Assembly (NCBI GenBank): GCA_000433415.1
Contig: FR890470.1
Coordinates: forward strand, 1-5,397
Direction: 5' to 3'
From: Clostridium sp. CAG:448
GTDB taxonomy: Bacteria > Bacillota > Clostridia > Oscillospirales > CAG-272
Length of the DNA: 5,397 bases
The position numbers and the translations under genes were made by a program. Shown in pieces: positions 1-5,166 of the stretch (the stretch's first letter is position 1; each line of letters begins with the position of its first letter). Under the pieces are notes generated by a model that saw only the letters and a program-made list of their open reading frames with translations, searched no databases and was not told the origin of the DNA.

Positions 1-49
1 CATATTGACAAAGAGTGTACAATGCCCTCGATTTTGTTTGTTTCGGCAT
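1..49 (-). CDS. Start of an unidentified gene, cut by the window edge (possibly a second serine recombinase)
   Basis: An ATG at 47-49 on the minus strand is preceded by a strong ribosome binding site (AGGAGG at 56-61, six bases upstream). The 16 complete codons read MPKQTKSRALYTLCQY, and the frame is open to the window edge. It lies about 30 nt past the terminator of the upstream gene, so it is probably a separate transcription unit or one reached by read-through. The opening residues, basic and followed by ALY, resemble the N-terminus of Tn4451 TnpX-type large serine recombinases, where ALY is usually followed by C/T-R-L-S and the catalytic serine. Here the next residues are TLCQY, so the catalytic motif is not intact as read. 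That leaves three options: a frameshifted recombinase, a different family, or chance. Sixteen residues are too few to decide. Confidence 0.5.
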   Translation of the reverse strand, partial: MPKQTKSRALYTLCQY

Positions 50-77
50 TCGTTTCCTCCTTTCGCCTTTACAACAA

Positions 78-108
78 GTGAAGCCCCCGTAGGATACGGG
101 GGCTTCAC
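78..108 (-). terminator. Intrinsic terminator of the chimeric surface-protein gene
   Basis: There is a perfect 14-bp inverted repeat (78-91 and 95-108) with a three-base loop and a GC-rich core (GCCCCC/GGGGGC). On the minus strand it starts 14 nt after the stop codon at 123-125 and is followed by TTGTTGT. The T-run is interrupted, but the stem is very strong. It separates the chimeric gene from the gene starting at 49. On the plus strand the following bases are not a T-run, so the minus strand is the likely working direction. Confidence 0.8.
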
Positions 109-122
109 AAATGTCGCTTTAA

Positions 123-2057
123 TTATGCCGTTTTTCTTTTGCGTATGACGAACACATAGACGGCCGCTGCGCCTCCTCCGAGGATTACAACAGCAAGAAC
201 GATCCAAATCCACGCGGTTGATTTTGCGGATTCGGCCGCTTCCACCGTAAACTTGGCCGTTGCGTCGCCGCTCTTGGAACGTATCGTCAGCGTATGCTCT
301 CCTTCCGAAAGCGTGGCGAGATAGCTTGCCTTCAGCTCAACGATGATACTGCCTTCACGCTTATCATAGTTATCGGCGGCTATTACCTCGCCGTCCACAA
401 GAACCTGCGTGAAATCGGTATACGCCGCGTCGGACTTGAAGATCAATCCGTTTTGGCTGTTCTTATTCCATGTACTGTCCTTCCCTTCCGTGATGGAGGG
501 GGCAAGCTTGTCAATGACTACGGCATTCTTTTTGTACCCGCAGACCGTACATTCCTCATGATTGGCGCCTGCTGCGGTCACGGTTGCCTGTTTGTCAACC
601 TTCCACGCAAAGGTATGCTCCGCCTCTTCCCTCTTTTCTCCGCAAAGCGAGCATTCATGCCAATGCCTACTGCTGTCGGTCGACCATTCGTTTCGGAAGT
701 TATGGGCGAGTTTTTCGCCGGACACAAAGGTTTCCGTTCCTTTGGCACCGCAAGAGCAGGAATAGTAATATACTGCGGCGGCCTTGCAGGTTGCGGGAGA
801 TTTGAGATACTTTGCTTCTGTTTTCTTCTGATCGAACGAATGGGTATGTCCGATCGGGCCATTGAGAACATATCCGCAAATGATGCAGTTCTGAGGCGTT
901 GTCTCCGTGGCTGCCGCGCCGGGAACATGCTCCGCTTCACCCTGCTTGCTATGACAATCGGTACATTCATGCCAATGATAAAGATCGGAGGCAAACCATT
1001 CGCTGCTGCAAGTATGTCCTTTGGCGGCGACAACCACATCGGCGGGATTGGTGATCTCTTTCGTTGCCTCGGCATCATAATAGAGCTTGCTGCAGGAACA
1101 TTTATAATATGCTATATTGCCCGCTTCCGTACAGGTTGGTTTGACTTCGTTGACAAGCGTCGTCAGATGTATGTGTCCGAGAGGCGGCTTTATAACGTAT
1201 CCGCAAACCGTACAGGTCTGAGCGGTTGTCTCGGTTGCGTTCGGGCCGGGGATATGCGCCGCTTCGTCTTTCTTTTCATGGCAGACCGAACACTCACGCC
1301 AATGCTTTTCGCTGCTTTTATGCCAATCGGTGCCGTAGTTGTGCGTATGAGGAGTGTCCTCCCAGATGGCATAGAACGTCACATTGTCTGCAACATGATA
1401 GGTTGTACCTGCGATCACCGCGCCTGTCGCGCCGGTTGCCCAGCCCTTGAACTGCTTGCCTGCGGGTGCTGTGAAGCTATTTGCAGGGAGTGTATACGCG
1501 CCCGCGGAAACGGTCACATTGGCCATTGTGCCCGTGCCGCCGTTGGCATTAAAGCTGACGGTGTAAGTGGTGACGGTTTTGTTTACCACAAATTCGCCGG
1601 AAGTCAACCATGCGTACGAATAATTACTATGCACGAACGGAGCGTCCGCGTTCCACACATTTCCGTCTACCGTAACGGTGACGCCGCTCTTATCCAGCAC
1701 ATGCGTATCGCCGCCCAGGTAGTCGATGCGCACTTGAACCATCAGCTTGTATTTCCCTTCCGTGAAGGTCGAAGCCGTGTATTCTTTCCATTCTGTACCG
1801 TTGTATTTTACCCATTTACCCGAAGTCGGGGAGAAATATGCGGGACTGCCTTCCGTAACGGTAAAGGACGGAAATTGCTTCGCGCCGTCCAATACTTTGA
1901 AGCCGGAGATACCCTTCTCCTCCTTTTCAACCAGAATAGTCCATCCCATTCTGGCGGCGAAATCGTGGCAGGCAATCCGTTGCATCGGAATGTCGTCTTT
2001 GACCACATCGACCTGCTGTGCGGTAGAAACCCGATACAAACAATAAACTCTTTTCAT
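123..2057 (-). CDS. Chimeric ORF: serine recombinase N-terminus fused to a truncated membrane-anchored surface protein
   Basis: This is a 644-codon frame starting at an ATG with AGGAG 9 nt upstream. Residues 1-55 match the start of large serine recombinases: YRVST with the presumed catalytic Ser11, then DDIPMQRIACHDFAAR, then GISGFKV. After that the sequence changes character completely. Residues 56-160 look like an extracellular beta-type module rich in Thr, Val, Tyr and Trp. Residues 165-233 form an InlB B-type (Listeria-Bacteroides) repeat, with FNANGGTG, F.GWA and V.FYAIW. Residues 238-510 hold Cys/His-rich repeats, and 515-607 another beta domain. Residues 614-638 form a hydrophobic membrane span followed by RKRK, a typical C-terminal anchor. 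There is no signal peptide, so the product probably cannot be exported as it stands. I infer two broken genes joined in frame. The frame itself is certain; whether the product works is doubtful. An assembly chimera is also possible. Confidence 0.8.
   Translation of the reverse strand: MKRVYCLYRVSTAQQVDVVKDDIPMQRIACHDFAARMGWTILVEKEEKGISGFKVLDGAKQFPSFTVTEGSPAYFSPTSGKWVKYNGTEWKEYTASTFTEGKYKLMVQVRIDYLGGDTHVLDKSGVTVTVDGNVWNADAPFVHSNYSYAWLTSGEFVVNKTVTTYTVSFNANGGTGTMANVTVSAGAYTLPANSFTAPAGKQFKGWATGATGAVIAGTTYHVADNVTFYAIWEDTPHTHNYGTDWHKSSEKHWRECSVCHEKKDEAAHIPGPNATETTAQTCTVCGYVIKPPLGHIHLTTLVNEVKPTCTEAGNIAYYKCSCSKLYYDAEATKEITNPADVVVAAKGHTCSSEWFASDLYHWHECTDCHSKQGEAEHVPGAAATETTPQNCIICGYVLNGPIGHTHSFDQKKTEAKYLKSPATCKAAAVYYYSCSCGAKGTETFVSGEKLAHNFRNEWSTDSSRHWHECSLCGEKREEAEHTFAWKVDKQATVTAAGANHEECTVCGYKKNAVVIDKLAPSITEGKDSTWNKNSQNGLIFKSDAAYTDFTQVLVDGEVIAADNYDKREGSIIVELKASYLATLSEGEHTLTIRSKSGDATAKFTVEAAESAKSTAWIWIVLAVVILGGGAAAVYVFVIRKRKTA
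528..1325 (-). repeat. Three Cys/His-rich protein repeat units in the surface protein
   Basis: The surface protein carries three related units, at residues 245-290, 354-399 and 458-510 (bases 1188-1325, 861-998 and 528-686). Each begins with a Trp about eight residues before an HW.EC..C motif (HWRECSVCHEKKDEAAH, HWHECTDCHSKQGEAEH, HWHECSLCGEKREEAEH). Each ends in a second pair, C..CGY (282-285, 391-394, 503-506). Between them lie YYKCSCSKLYY (317-327) and YYYSCSCGAKG (430-440), a related insert. Repeats of this kind are common in surface proteins of gut Bacillota. Paired cysteines could bind metal or form disulfides; neither can be told from sequence. Confidence 0.75.
1893..2057 (-). pseudogene. 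5' remnant of a large serine recombinase gene
   Basis: The first 55 codons of the chimeric frame encode the beginning of a resolvase/invertase catalytic domain. The YRVS motif puts the expected nucleophile at Ser11, and the stretch around residues 22-36 and GISGFKV at 49-55 are typical of recombinases of clostridial integrative elements. An intact enzyme of this class is about 500 residues or more, with a catalytic domain of about 140 residues followed by the recombinase and zinc-ribbon domains. Here only about the first 40% of the catalytic domain remains. The arginines and other active-site residues further along are missing, so no recombinase activity is expected. The gene keeps its own promoter and ribosome binding site. 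Such genes usually sit at one end of the element they move, which suggests an element boundary was once close to here. Confidence 0.85.
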
Positions 2058-2111
2058 TTTCTATGTCTCCTCTCGCCCGACCTTTCCGGTACGGGAATCT
2101 CTGTGCCTATC

Positions 2112-2140
2112 AGTATAATGCCCTTTGCCCGTTTTGACAA
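2112..2140 (-). promoter_or_regulatory. Promoter of the chimeric recombinase/surface gene
   Basis: Read on the minus strand, TTGTCA (2135-2140) and TATACT (2112-2117) are separated by exactly 17 bp, each one mismatch from the sigma-A consensus. Transcription would start near 2105, giving a leader of about 48 nt before the ATG at 2057 with its AGGAG site. It is divergent from the ATPase promoter, the two -35 boxes lying about 40 bp apart, so shared regulation is possible. Confidence 0.7.
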
Positions 2141-2178
2141 ATGTGCAGATGGTTTTTCGGAATGTTCTTGCAAACGCC

Positions 2179-2207
2179 TTGACAAAACGGATTTCGTGTG
2201 ATATAAT
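2179..2207 (+). promoter_or_regulatory. Consensus sigma-A promoter of the ATPase gene
   Basis: TTGACA (2179-2184) and TATAAT (2202-2207) are both perfect consensus hexamers with a 17-bp spacer. The -10 box is preceded by TGA, making an extended -10 (TGATATAAT, 2199-2207). Transcription would start near 2214, about 50 nt before the ATG at 2265. A promoter this strong, without control, would be costly, which makes the palindrome overlapping the start region a plausible operator. Confidence 0.85.
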
Positions 2208-2215
2208 GATTATGT

Positions 2216-2229
2216 CAAATCACGATTTG
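2216..2229. promoter_or_regulatory. Palindrome at the transcription start: candidate operator
   Basis: CAAATC-AC-GATTTG is a perfect 6-bp inverted repeat centred about 15 bp downstream of the -10 box, where a repressor would block initiation. The related word GACAAA appears at both -35 boxes (2136-2141 and 2181-2186), and its complement TTTGTC lies at 2226-2231, so one protein could touch both divergent promoters. No regulator gene is visible in the window. The site may instead form a small hairpin at the 5' end of the mRNA. Confidence 0.4.
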
Positions 2230-2264
2230 TCTAATTTTAATTATTCTATAAAAGGAGATACCTT

Positions 2265-3695
2265 ATGTTTATCGGACGCGAAAGTGAGTTGCAATACCTC
2301 AATGACGCCTACCGTTCTGACAAAGCCGAGTTCATCGTTCTGTACGGCAGACGGCGGGTTGGAAAAACCGAACTGCTCAACGAGTTCTGCAAAGATAAAA
2401 CCGCTATCTTTTACACCTGCCGCGAATACACCGACGCAAAGCAGCTTCAATCCTTCACCGATAAAGTGCATAGCTACAACATCCCTGCCTTTGAATATGT
2501 CGATTGCTTTTCCGGTTGGGAAAAGGCGTTCTCTGCTGTCCTTCATGTTCCGACTTCCGGCAAAAAGCTGTTGATTATCGACGAGTTTCCGTATGCCTGC
2601 AAGGTCAACGAAAGCATTCCGTCCATTCTTCAGGTGTTATGGGATGAAAAATTGCGGCATGAGAATGTGATGATCATTCTCTGCGGCAGTGCTATGAGTT
2701 TTATTGAAAAGGAATTACTTGCCGAGAAGAATCCCCTGTACGGCAGAACAACCGGCATTTACAAGATGAAACCGCTGCCCTATACCGATGCCATCCGATT
2801 CTTCCCGAACTATTCCGATGAGGATAAACTGCTCGCCTATGCAATCCTCGGAGGCATTCCGCATTACCTGAGCCAGTTTGACCGGAATCTTTCTCTGGAG
2901 CAGAATGTGAAACGGAACATTCTGCGGAAAGGCTGTGCGCTGTATAATGAGGTGGAGTTTTTGCTGAAGCAGGAGCTTCGGGAGACCGCCGTTTACAATA
3001 CGATTGTGGAAGCCATTGCACTCGGATGCAATTCTTTCAGCGAGATCTTAAGCAAAACGCAATTGGAAAAGAGCAAACTAAGCGTCTATCTGAAGAATCT
3101 GATCGAGATTTCCATTGTGGAAAAGGAATCCCCTGCCCTTGCAAGCGACAAGGAAAAAAACAGCAGCACCAAGGGCAACTATATTCTGACCGATAACTTC
3201 TTCCGTTTCTGGTACGCTTTTGCTTACCGCAACCTGACCGATCTGGAAAATGACGATATAGACGGTGTGTGGGAAAGCAACATCGTGAAAAGCCTCCATG
3301 ACTTCGCCTCCCAGCCCTTTGAAAAGGTTTGTCTGGAATATCTGTATCTTCTGAATCGGGAAAAGAAACTGCCGTTCCGAATTCACAATGCGTCCCGCTA
3401 CTGGGGAAAAACCATGCGGACGATTGACGGAAAGAAGCAATCCGTGAATCTGGAGATTGACATTTTAGCACCGGATACCAAGAAAAAATCCTTCATTTTC
3501 GGAGAGTGCAAATTCCGGGACGAAGCGTTTGATATGCAACAGTTCCGTAACCTGCAAGGAAAGGTGTTTGTCGACGGTGCCATTTGGTTTTATCTGTTCT
3601 CTCTCTCCGGATTTACAGAAGCGGTATCTGCCTATGCGGAGAATCACGATCATGTGATTCTTGTCACGGCGAAAGACATAACCGGGGTAAATTAA
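2265..3695 (+). CDS. ATPase of the archaeal-type ATPase_2 family with a DUF234 / PD-(D/E)XK-like C-terminus
   Basis: This is a 476-aa cytosolic P-loop ATPase. Its start is fixed by AAGGAGA seven bases upstream. The N-terminus MFIGRESELQ is the usual opening of this family. Walker A is GRRRVGKT (28-35), Walker B is LLIIDE (102-107), a sensor-like ILCGSAMSFIE lies at 138-148, and LYGRTTGIYKMKPL (158-171) holds the conserved Arg161. Residues 230-320 look like a winged-helix region. The C-terminus has EID (397-399), then GECKF (413-417), then SGFTEA (448-453): an acidic residue followed by E-x-K, the pattern of a PD-(D/E)XK nuclease fold described for DUF234. The length is normal and nothing looks broken. 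The biological role of this family is poorly defined; mobile-element cargo, possibly defence-related, is my inference from context. It stands alone, with its own promoter and terminator, opposite to all neighbours. Confidence 0.92.
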   Translation: MFIGRESELQYLNDAYRSDKAEFIVLYGRRRVGKTELLNEFCKDKTAIFYTCREYTDAKQLQSFTDKVHSYNIPAFEYVDCFSGWEKAFSAVLHVPTSGKKLLIIDEFPYACKVNESIPSILQVLWDEKLRHENVMIILCGSAMSFIEKELLAEKNPLYGRTTGIYKMKPLPYTDAIRFFPNYSDEDKLLAYAILGGIPHYLSQFDRNLSLEQNVKRNILRKGCALYNEVEFLLKQELRETAVYNTIVEAIALGCNSFSEILSKTQLEKSKLSVYLKNLIEISIVEKESPALASDKEKNSSTKGNYILTDNFFRFWYAFAYRNLTDLENDDIDGVWESNIVKSLHDFASQPFEKVCLEYLYLLNREKKLPFRIHNASRYWGKTMRTIDGKKQSVNLEIDILAPDTKKKSFIFGECKFRDEAFDMQQFRNLQGKVFVDGAIWFYLFSLSGFTEAVSAYAENHDHVILVTAKDITGVN

Positions 3696-3705
3696 CAACC
3701 TCCCT

Positions 3706-3735
3706 GCGGCTATCAAAACGATAGCCGCTTTTCTA
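3706..3735 (+). terminator. Intrinsic terminator of the ATPase gene
   Basis: GCGGCTATC (3706-3714) pairs perfectly with GATAGCCGC (3720-3728) around an AAAAC loop, followed by TTTTCTA. It begins 10 nt after the ATPase stop codon and ends against the stop codon of the convergent 60-aa gene (3736-3738). The minus-strand side is not T-rich, so it probably acts mainly on the ATPase transcript. Confidence 0.88.
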
Positions 3736-3918
3736 TTACGGTGCCGAAACCGTGCGCCGTATGAACTGAGAAGTCAGGATATTGACAATATTCTCTTTGA
3801 CATCCGTTTCCGGCTCCTGCTCGGCAAAACGGAAGGTCATACGCACACCGTCGCTTTCCATTTTCATTACGGGCTTGCCGTCCTCATAAATCAGTTTCAG
3901 CTTGCTTTTATCCTCCAT
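3736..3918 (-). CDS. 60-aa small protein, possibly TnpW-like, overlapping mazF
   Basis: The frame starts at an ATG with AAGGAGGAG close upstream, inside the 3' end of mazF; the two genes overlap by 11 nt. This suggests one transcript with translational coupling. The 60-aa product is soluble and charged. Its first half is beta-like (KLKLIYEDGKPVMKMESDGV, then RMTFRFAEQ) and its second half helix-like (VKENIVNILTSQFIRR). A short strand pair followed by a C-terminal helix recalls small transposon-encoded proteins of the TnpW type in clostridial elements, but the match is by general shape only. Its position directly after mazF also allows it to be an antitoxin in reversed gene order; this is inference only. 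No catalytic motif is visible. The gene is very probably real given the ribosome binding site and overlap; its function is unknown. Confidence 0.72.
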   Translation of the reverse strand: MEDKSKLKLIYEDGKPVMKMESDGVRMTFRFAEQEPETDVKENIVNILTSQFIRRTVSAP

Positions 3919-4273
3919 GACTCTCCTCCTTCATCCCCACGCTGATCAGCAGGGCGGTTTCAATCCGTTTCATCGTTTCGGCATCCAGTTTCCCGACGCG
4001 ACTTTTCAGGCAGGATTTATCCAATGTGCGGATCTGTTCCAACAACGCCATGGAGTTCATCGAAAGCCCCTCGCACCGAACCGGAACATGGGTCGGTTGG
4101 TGCGATTTCTTTCCGACCTTACTGGTAATCGGTACGACTACGGTTGTGGGGCTGTACTTGTTGCCGACATCGTTCTGGATAATCAGCAGCGGTCGTACAC
4201 CGCCCTGCTCGAAACCGACGGTCGGATCGAAGTCGGCGTAGTAAACCTCTCCCCTTTTTACAAATCCTTTCAT
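3908..4273 (-). CDS. mazF: MazF/PemK-family mRNA endoribonuclease toxin
   Basis: This 121-aa protein closely resembles Bacillus subtilis MazF (EndoA, 116 aa), a ribosome-independent, sequence-specific mRNA interferase. Visible family motifs are KRGEVYYADFDPTVGFEQGG (6-25), RPLLIIQNDVGNKYSPT (27-43), VVVPITSK (45-52) and ALLEQIRTLDK (76-86). Arg27 and Thr50 align with the catalytic Arg25 and Thr48 of the B. subtilis enzyme, so activity is likely. I chose the ATG at 4273 over an upstream extension in the same frame because GGAGG lies six bases before it and the extension has no MazF character. The usual MazE antitoxin is not recognisable: the upstream genes are a 41-aa and a 74-aa protein of unknown type, and downstream a 60-aa gene overlaps by 11 nt. 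The toxin may stabilise the element. The ribosome binding site lies inside a small hairpin, suggesting limited translation. Confidence 0.95.
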   Translation of the reverse strand: MKGFVKRGEVYYADFDPTVGFEQGGVRPLLIIQNDVGNKYSPTTVVVPITSKVGKKSHQPTHVPVRCEGLSMNSMALLEQIRTLDKSCLKSRVGKLDAETMKRIETALLISVGMKEESHGG

Positions 4274-4276
4274 GTG

Positions 4277-4339
4277 TTTCCTCCAAGGAAATATTCGCCG
4301 ATTCTCATCGGCTATGTAGGAACCCGCCGTGCGGGTTCC
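4277..4339 (-). promoter_or_regulatory. Three consecutive hairpins in the mazF leader, the last hiding the ribosome binding site
   Basis: In the mRNA sense (minus strand) three perfect stem-loops follow one another before mazF. The first has a 9-bp stem (4331-4339 with 4319-4327) and a 3-nt loop. The second has a 6-bp stem (4307-4312 with 4297-4302) closed by GAGA, a GNRA tetraloop. The third has a 6-bp stem (4286-4291 with 4277-4282) and a 3-nt loop TGG, and its descending arm and loop include the GGAGG site. None is followed by a T-run, so they are unlikely to be terminators. They fill most of the 89-nt gap after the 41-aa gene. They could lower mazF translation or act as a processing or protein-binding site. 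Confidence 0.5.
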
Positions 4340-4362
4340 GGAGAGGTTCGCACCGCCTCCGA

Positions 4363-4488
4363 TCAGTAGCAGACGCTCAGGATATACGCCACATAATCGG
4401 CGAATTCCTCGCTGATCCTCTCCCGGAGATTGACCTTCCGGCAATACAGCAGGAAATAGTAGAGCGCTTCCGTATCGTTGCGGATCAT
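4363..4488 (-). CDS. 41-aa small protein of unknown function, coupled to the 74-aa gene
   Basis: The ATG (4486-4488) overlaps the stop codon of the preceding gene as ATGA, which fixes the start. A longer version in the same frame, beginning at 4551, would lie deep inside the previous gene and has no good ribosome binding site. The product is MIRNDTEALYYFLLYCRKVN followed by an acidic helix and a short hydrophobic tail ending LSVCY. It is probably helical, with aromatic residues (YYF) and one cysteine near each end. There is no family match I can name. It could be complete or a remnant of a longer protein; the clean ATGA junction argues for a functional unit. The following 89 nt up to mazF are occupied by hairpins. 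Confidence 0.6.
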   Translation of the reverse strand: MIRNDTEALYYFLLYCRKVNLRERISEEFADYVAYILSVCY

Positions 4489-4709
4489 AAATCCTGTTCC
4501 CTGCCTTCTTCCCAGGGAGAACGGATAATGCAGGGACGGCGTTCCAGCCAACGGTTCAGGTTGTCCTGCTCATCGCAAAGCACTTCCCGAAGCTGTCTGC
4601 TCAGTTTTCGTGCCACCGCCGCACTTTCAGAATGTTTGTTGTCCTTGCGGTGGGCTTTGATATATTCCACACGCCGTGCAAAACCGGTAAGACTCATCGG
4701 TTTCGTCAT
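4485..4709 (-). CDS. 74-aa basic protein of unknown function in the mobC operon
   Basis: The start ATG (4707-4709) overlaps the mobC-like stop codon as ATGA, with GGGAGGG about nine bases upstream inside mobC. Its own stop overlaps the next start in the same way. The sequence is rich in Arg, Lys and Glu, with long predicted helices: FARRVEYIKAHRKDN near residues 10-24 and AAVARKLSRQLREVLCDEQD near 30-49. A Trp-containing segment LNRWLERRP follows, then an acidic tail. This composition would suit a nucleic-acid-binding or protein-binding accessory of the relaxosome, but no recognised domain is visible. It is not a MazE homologue by eye, although as a small charged protein upstream of mazF an antitoxin role cannot be excluded. 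Confidence 0.75.
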   Translation of the reverse strand: MTKPMSLTGFARRVEYIKAHRKDNKHSESAAVARKLSRQLREVLCDEQDNLNRWLERRPCIIRSPWEEGREQDL

Positions 4710-5029
4710 TCCGCATTCCCTCCCTTCTCAAACTGAATCGTACAAACGGAATCCATGTTGAAATACAACTCCTGAAGCTGCTTTACCGTTTTGCGGATCT
4801 CTCTGACAAGTCTCGGATTCTGTTCTTCCGACAGTTTCAAACAGATTTTGTTCAGCCGCTGAAGAACATCGTGAAAGTCTTTGTTCGGCATCTGCTTCGG
4901 CACAAAACCTTTGATCAGGGTGCGCAGATATTCCGAGCATAGCATCCCTGCCAGATGTGCGTTATTGTGAAGCATCCGACTCTCGGGTTTACTGAGGCGG
5001 ACTTCATAGTGAAACAGTTTCTTTTCCAT
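4706..5029 (-). CDS. mobC: MobC-like relaxosome accessory protein (ribbon-helix-helix)
   Basis: This 107-aa protein has the MobC-type layout. A short strand FHYEVRLSKPE (6-16) begins a ribbon-helix-helix DNA-binding fold, with helices RMLHNNAHLAGML (18-30) and SEYLRTLIKGF (32-42). A conserved PK.MP segment and a second helical part DVLQRLNKICLKL (54-66) follow. MobC proteins bind the transfer origin and help the relaxase nick DNA for conjugative mobilization. I chose the ATG at 5029 (AAAGGGAAG upstream) over the ATG at 5068, because the latter has no usable ribosome binding site and adds only 13 charged residues. It leads a tight operon with the 74-aa and 41-aa genes. No relaxase gene follows on this strand, so it must be elsewhere or missing. 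The upstream gap may hold oriT. Family assignment is by eye but fairly firm. Confidence 0.82.
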   Translation of the reverse strand: MEKKLFHYEVRLSKPESRMLHNNAHLAGMLCSEYLRTLIKGFVPKQMPNKDFHDVLQRLNKICLKLSEEQNPRLVREIRKTVKQLQELYFNMDSVCTIQFEKGGNAE

Positions 5030-5109
5030 ATGTACTTCCCTTTCTTTTTTCTGATTCCGAATCCCCATCCTTGCGGACTTCCCGTATCGGCACTTCCGGT
5101 ATGTATCCG

Positions 5110-5166
5110 GATTCCCGGAAGGTTTCCTCTATGTCTCTGTGAGGTGTTCCTTTTGTTCCGGGAATC
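5110..5166. repeat. 11-bp perfect inverted repeat with 35-nt spacer
   Basis: GATTCCCGGAA (5110-5120) is the exact reverse complement of TTCCGGGAATC (5156-5166). The left arm overlaps a second, 7-bp inverted repeat (CTTCCGG 5093-5099, CCGGAAG 5115-5121) and the 8-base palindrome ATCCGGAT (5105-5112), so two alternative foldings compete for the same bases. It could be part of oriT or a binding site for the adjacent MobC-like protein. Confidence 0.65.

Noticed and set aside
578..1078. A 166-codon minus-strand frame within the surface gene
   Set aside because: It is an out-of-frame reading of the Cys/His repeat region, very basic and Pro-rich, with no motif.
528..1325. CRISPR-like or other nucleotide tandem array in the surface gene
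   Set aside because: The repetition is at protein level with diverged bases and long spacing; there are no short identical repeats with unique spacers anywhere in the window.
2114..2119. A second TATAAT on the plus strand
   Set aside because: It is the overlap of the minus-strand -10 box; no -35 box lies at the right distance upstream on the plus strand.
294..2201. A 635-codon open frame on the plus strand opposite the chimeric gene
   Set aside because: It mirrors the minus-strand gene almost end to end, its product is rich in Cys, Arg and Gly with no domain, it has no clear ribosome binding site, and the minus-strand frame has clear domains, promoter and terminator.
3037..3471. Open frames of 120 and 144 codons antisense to the ATPase
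   Set aside because: They are shadows of a well-supported gene; the products are low-complexity and lack start signals.
3902..4369. A 155-codon plus-strand frame opposite mazF
   Set aside because: It is antisense to a MazF with intact motifs and contains no recognisable domain.
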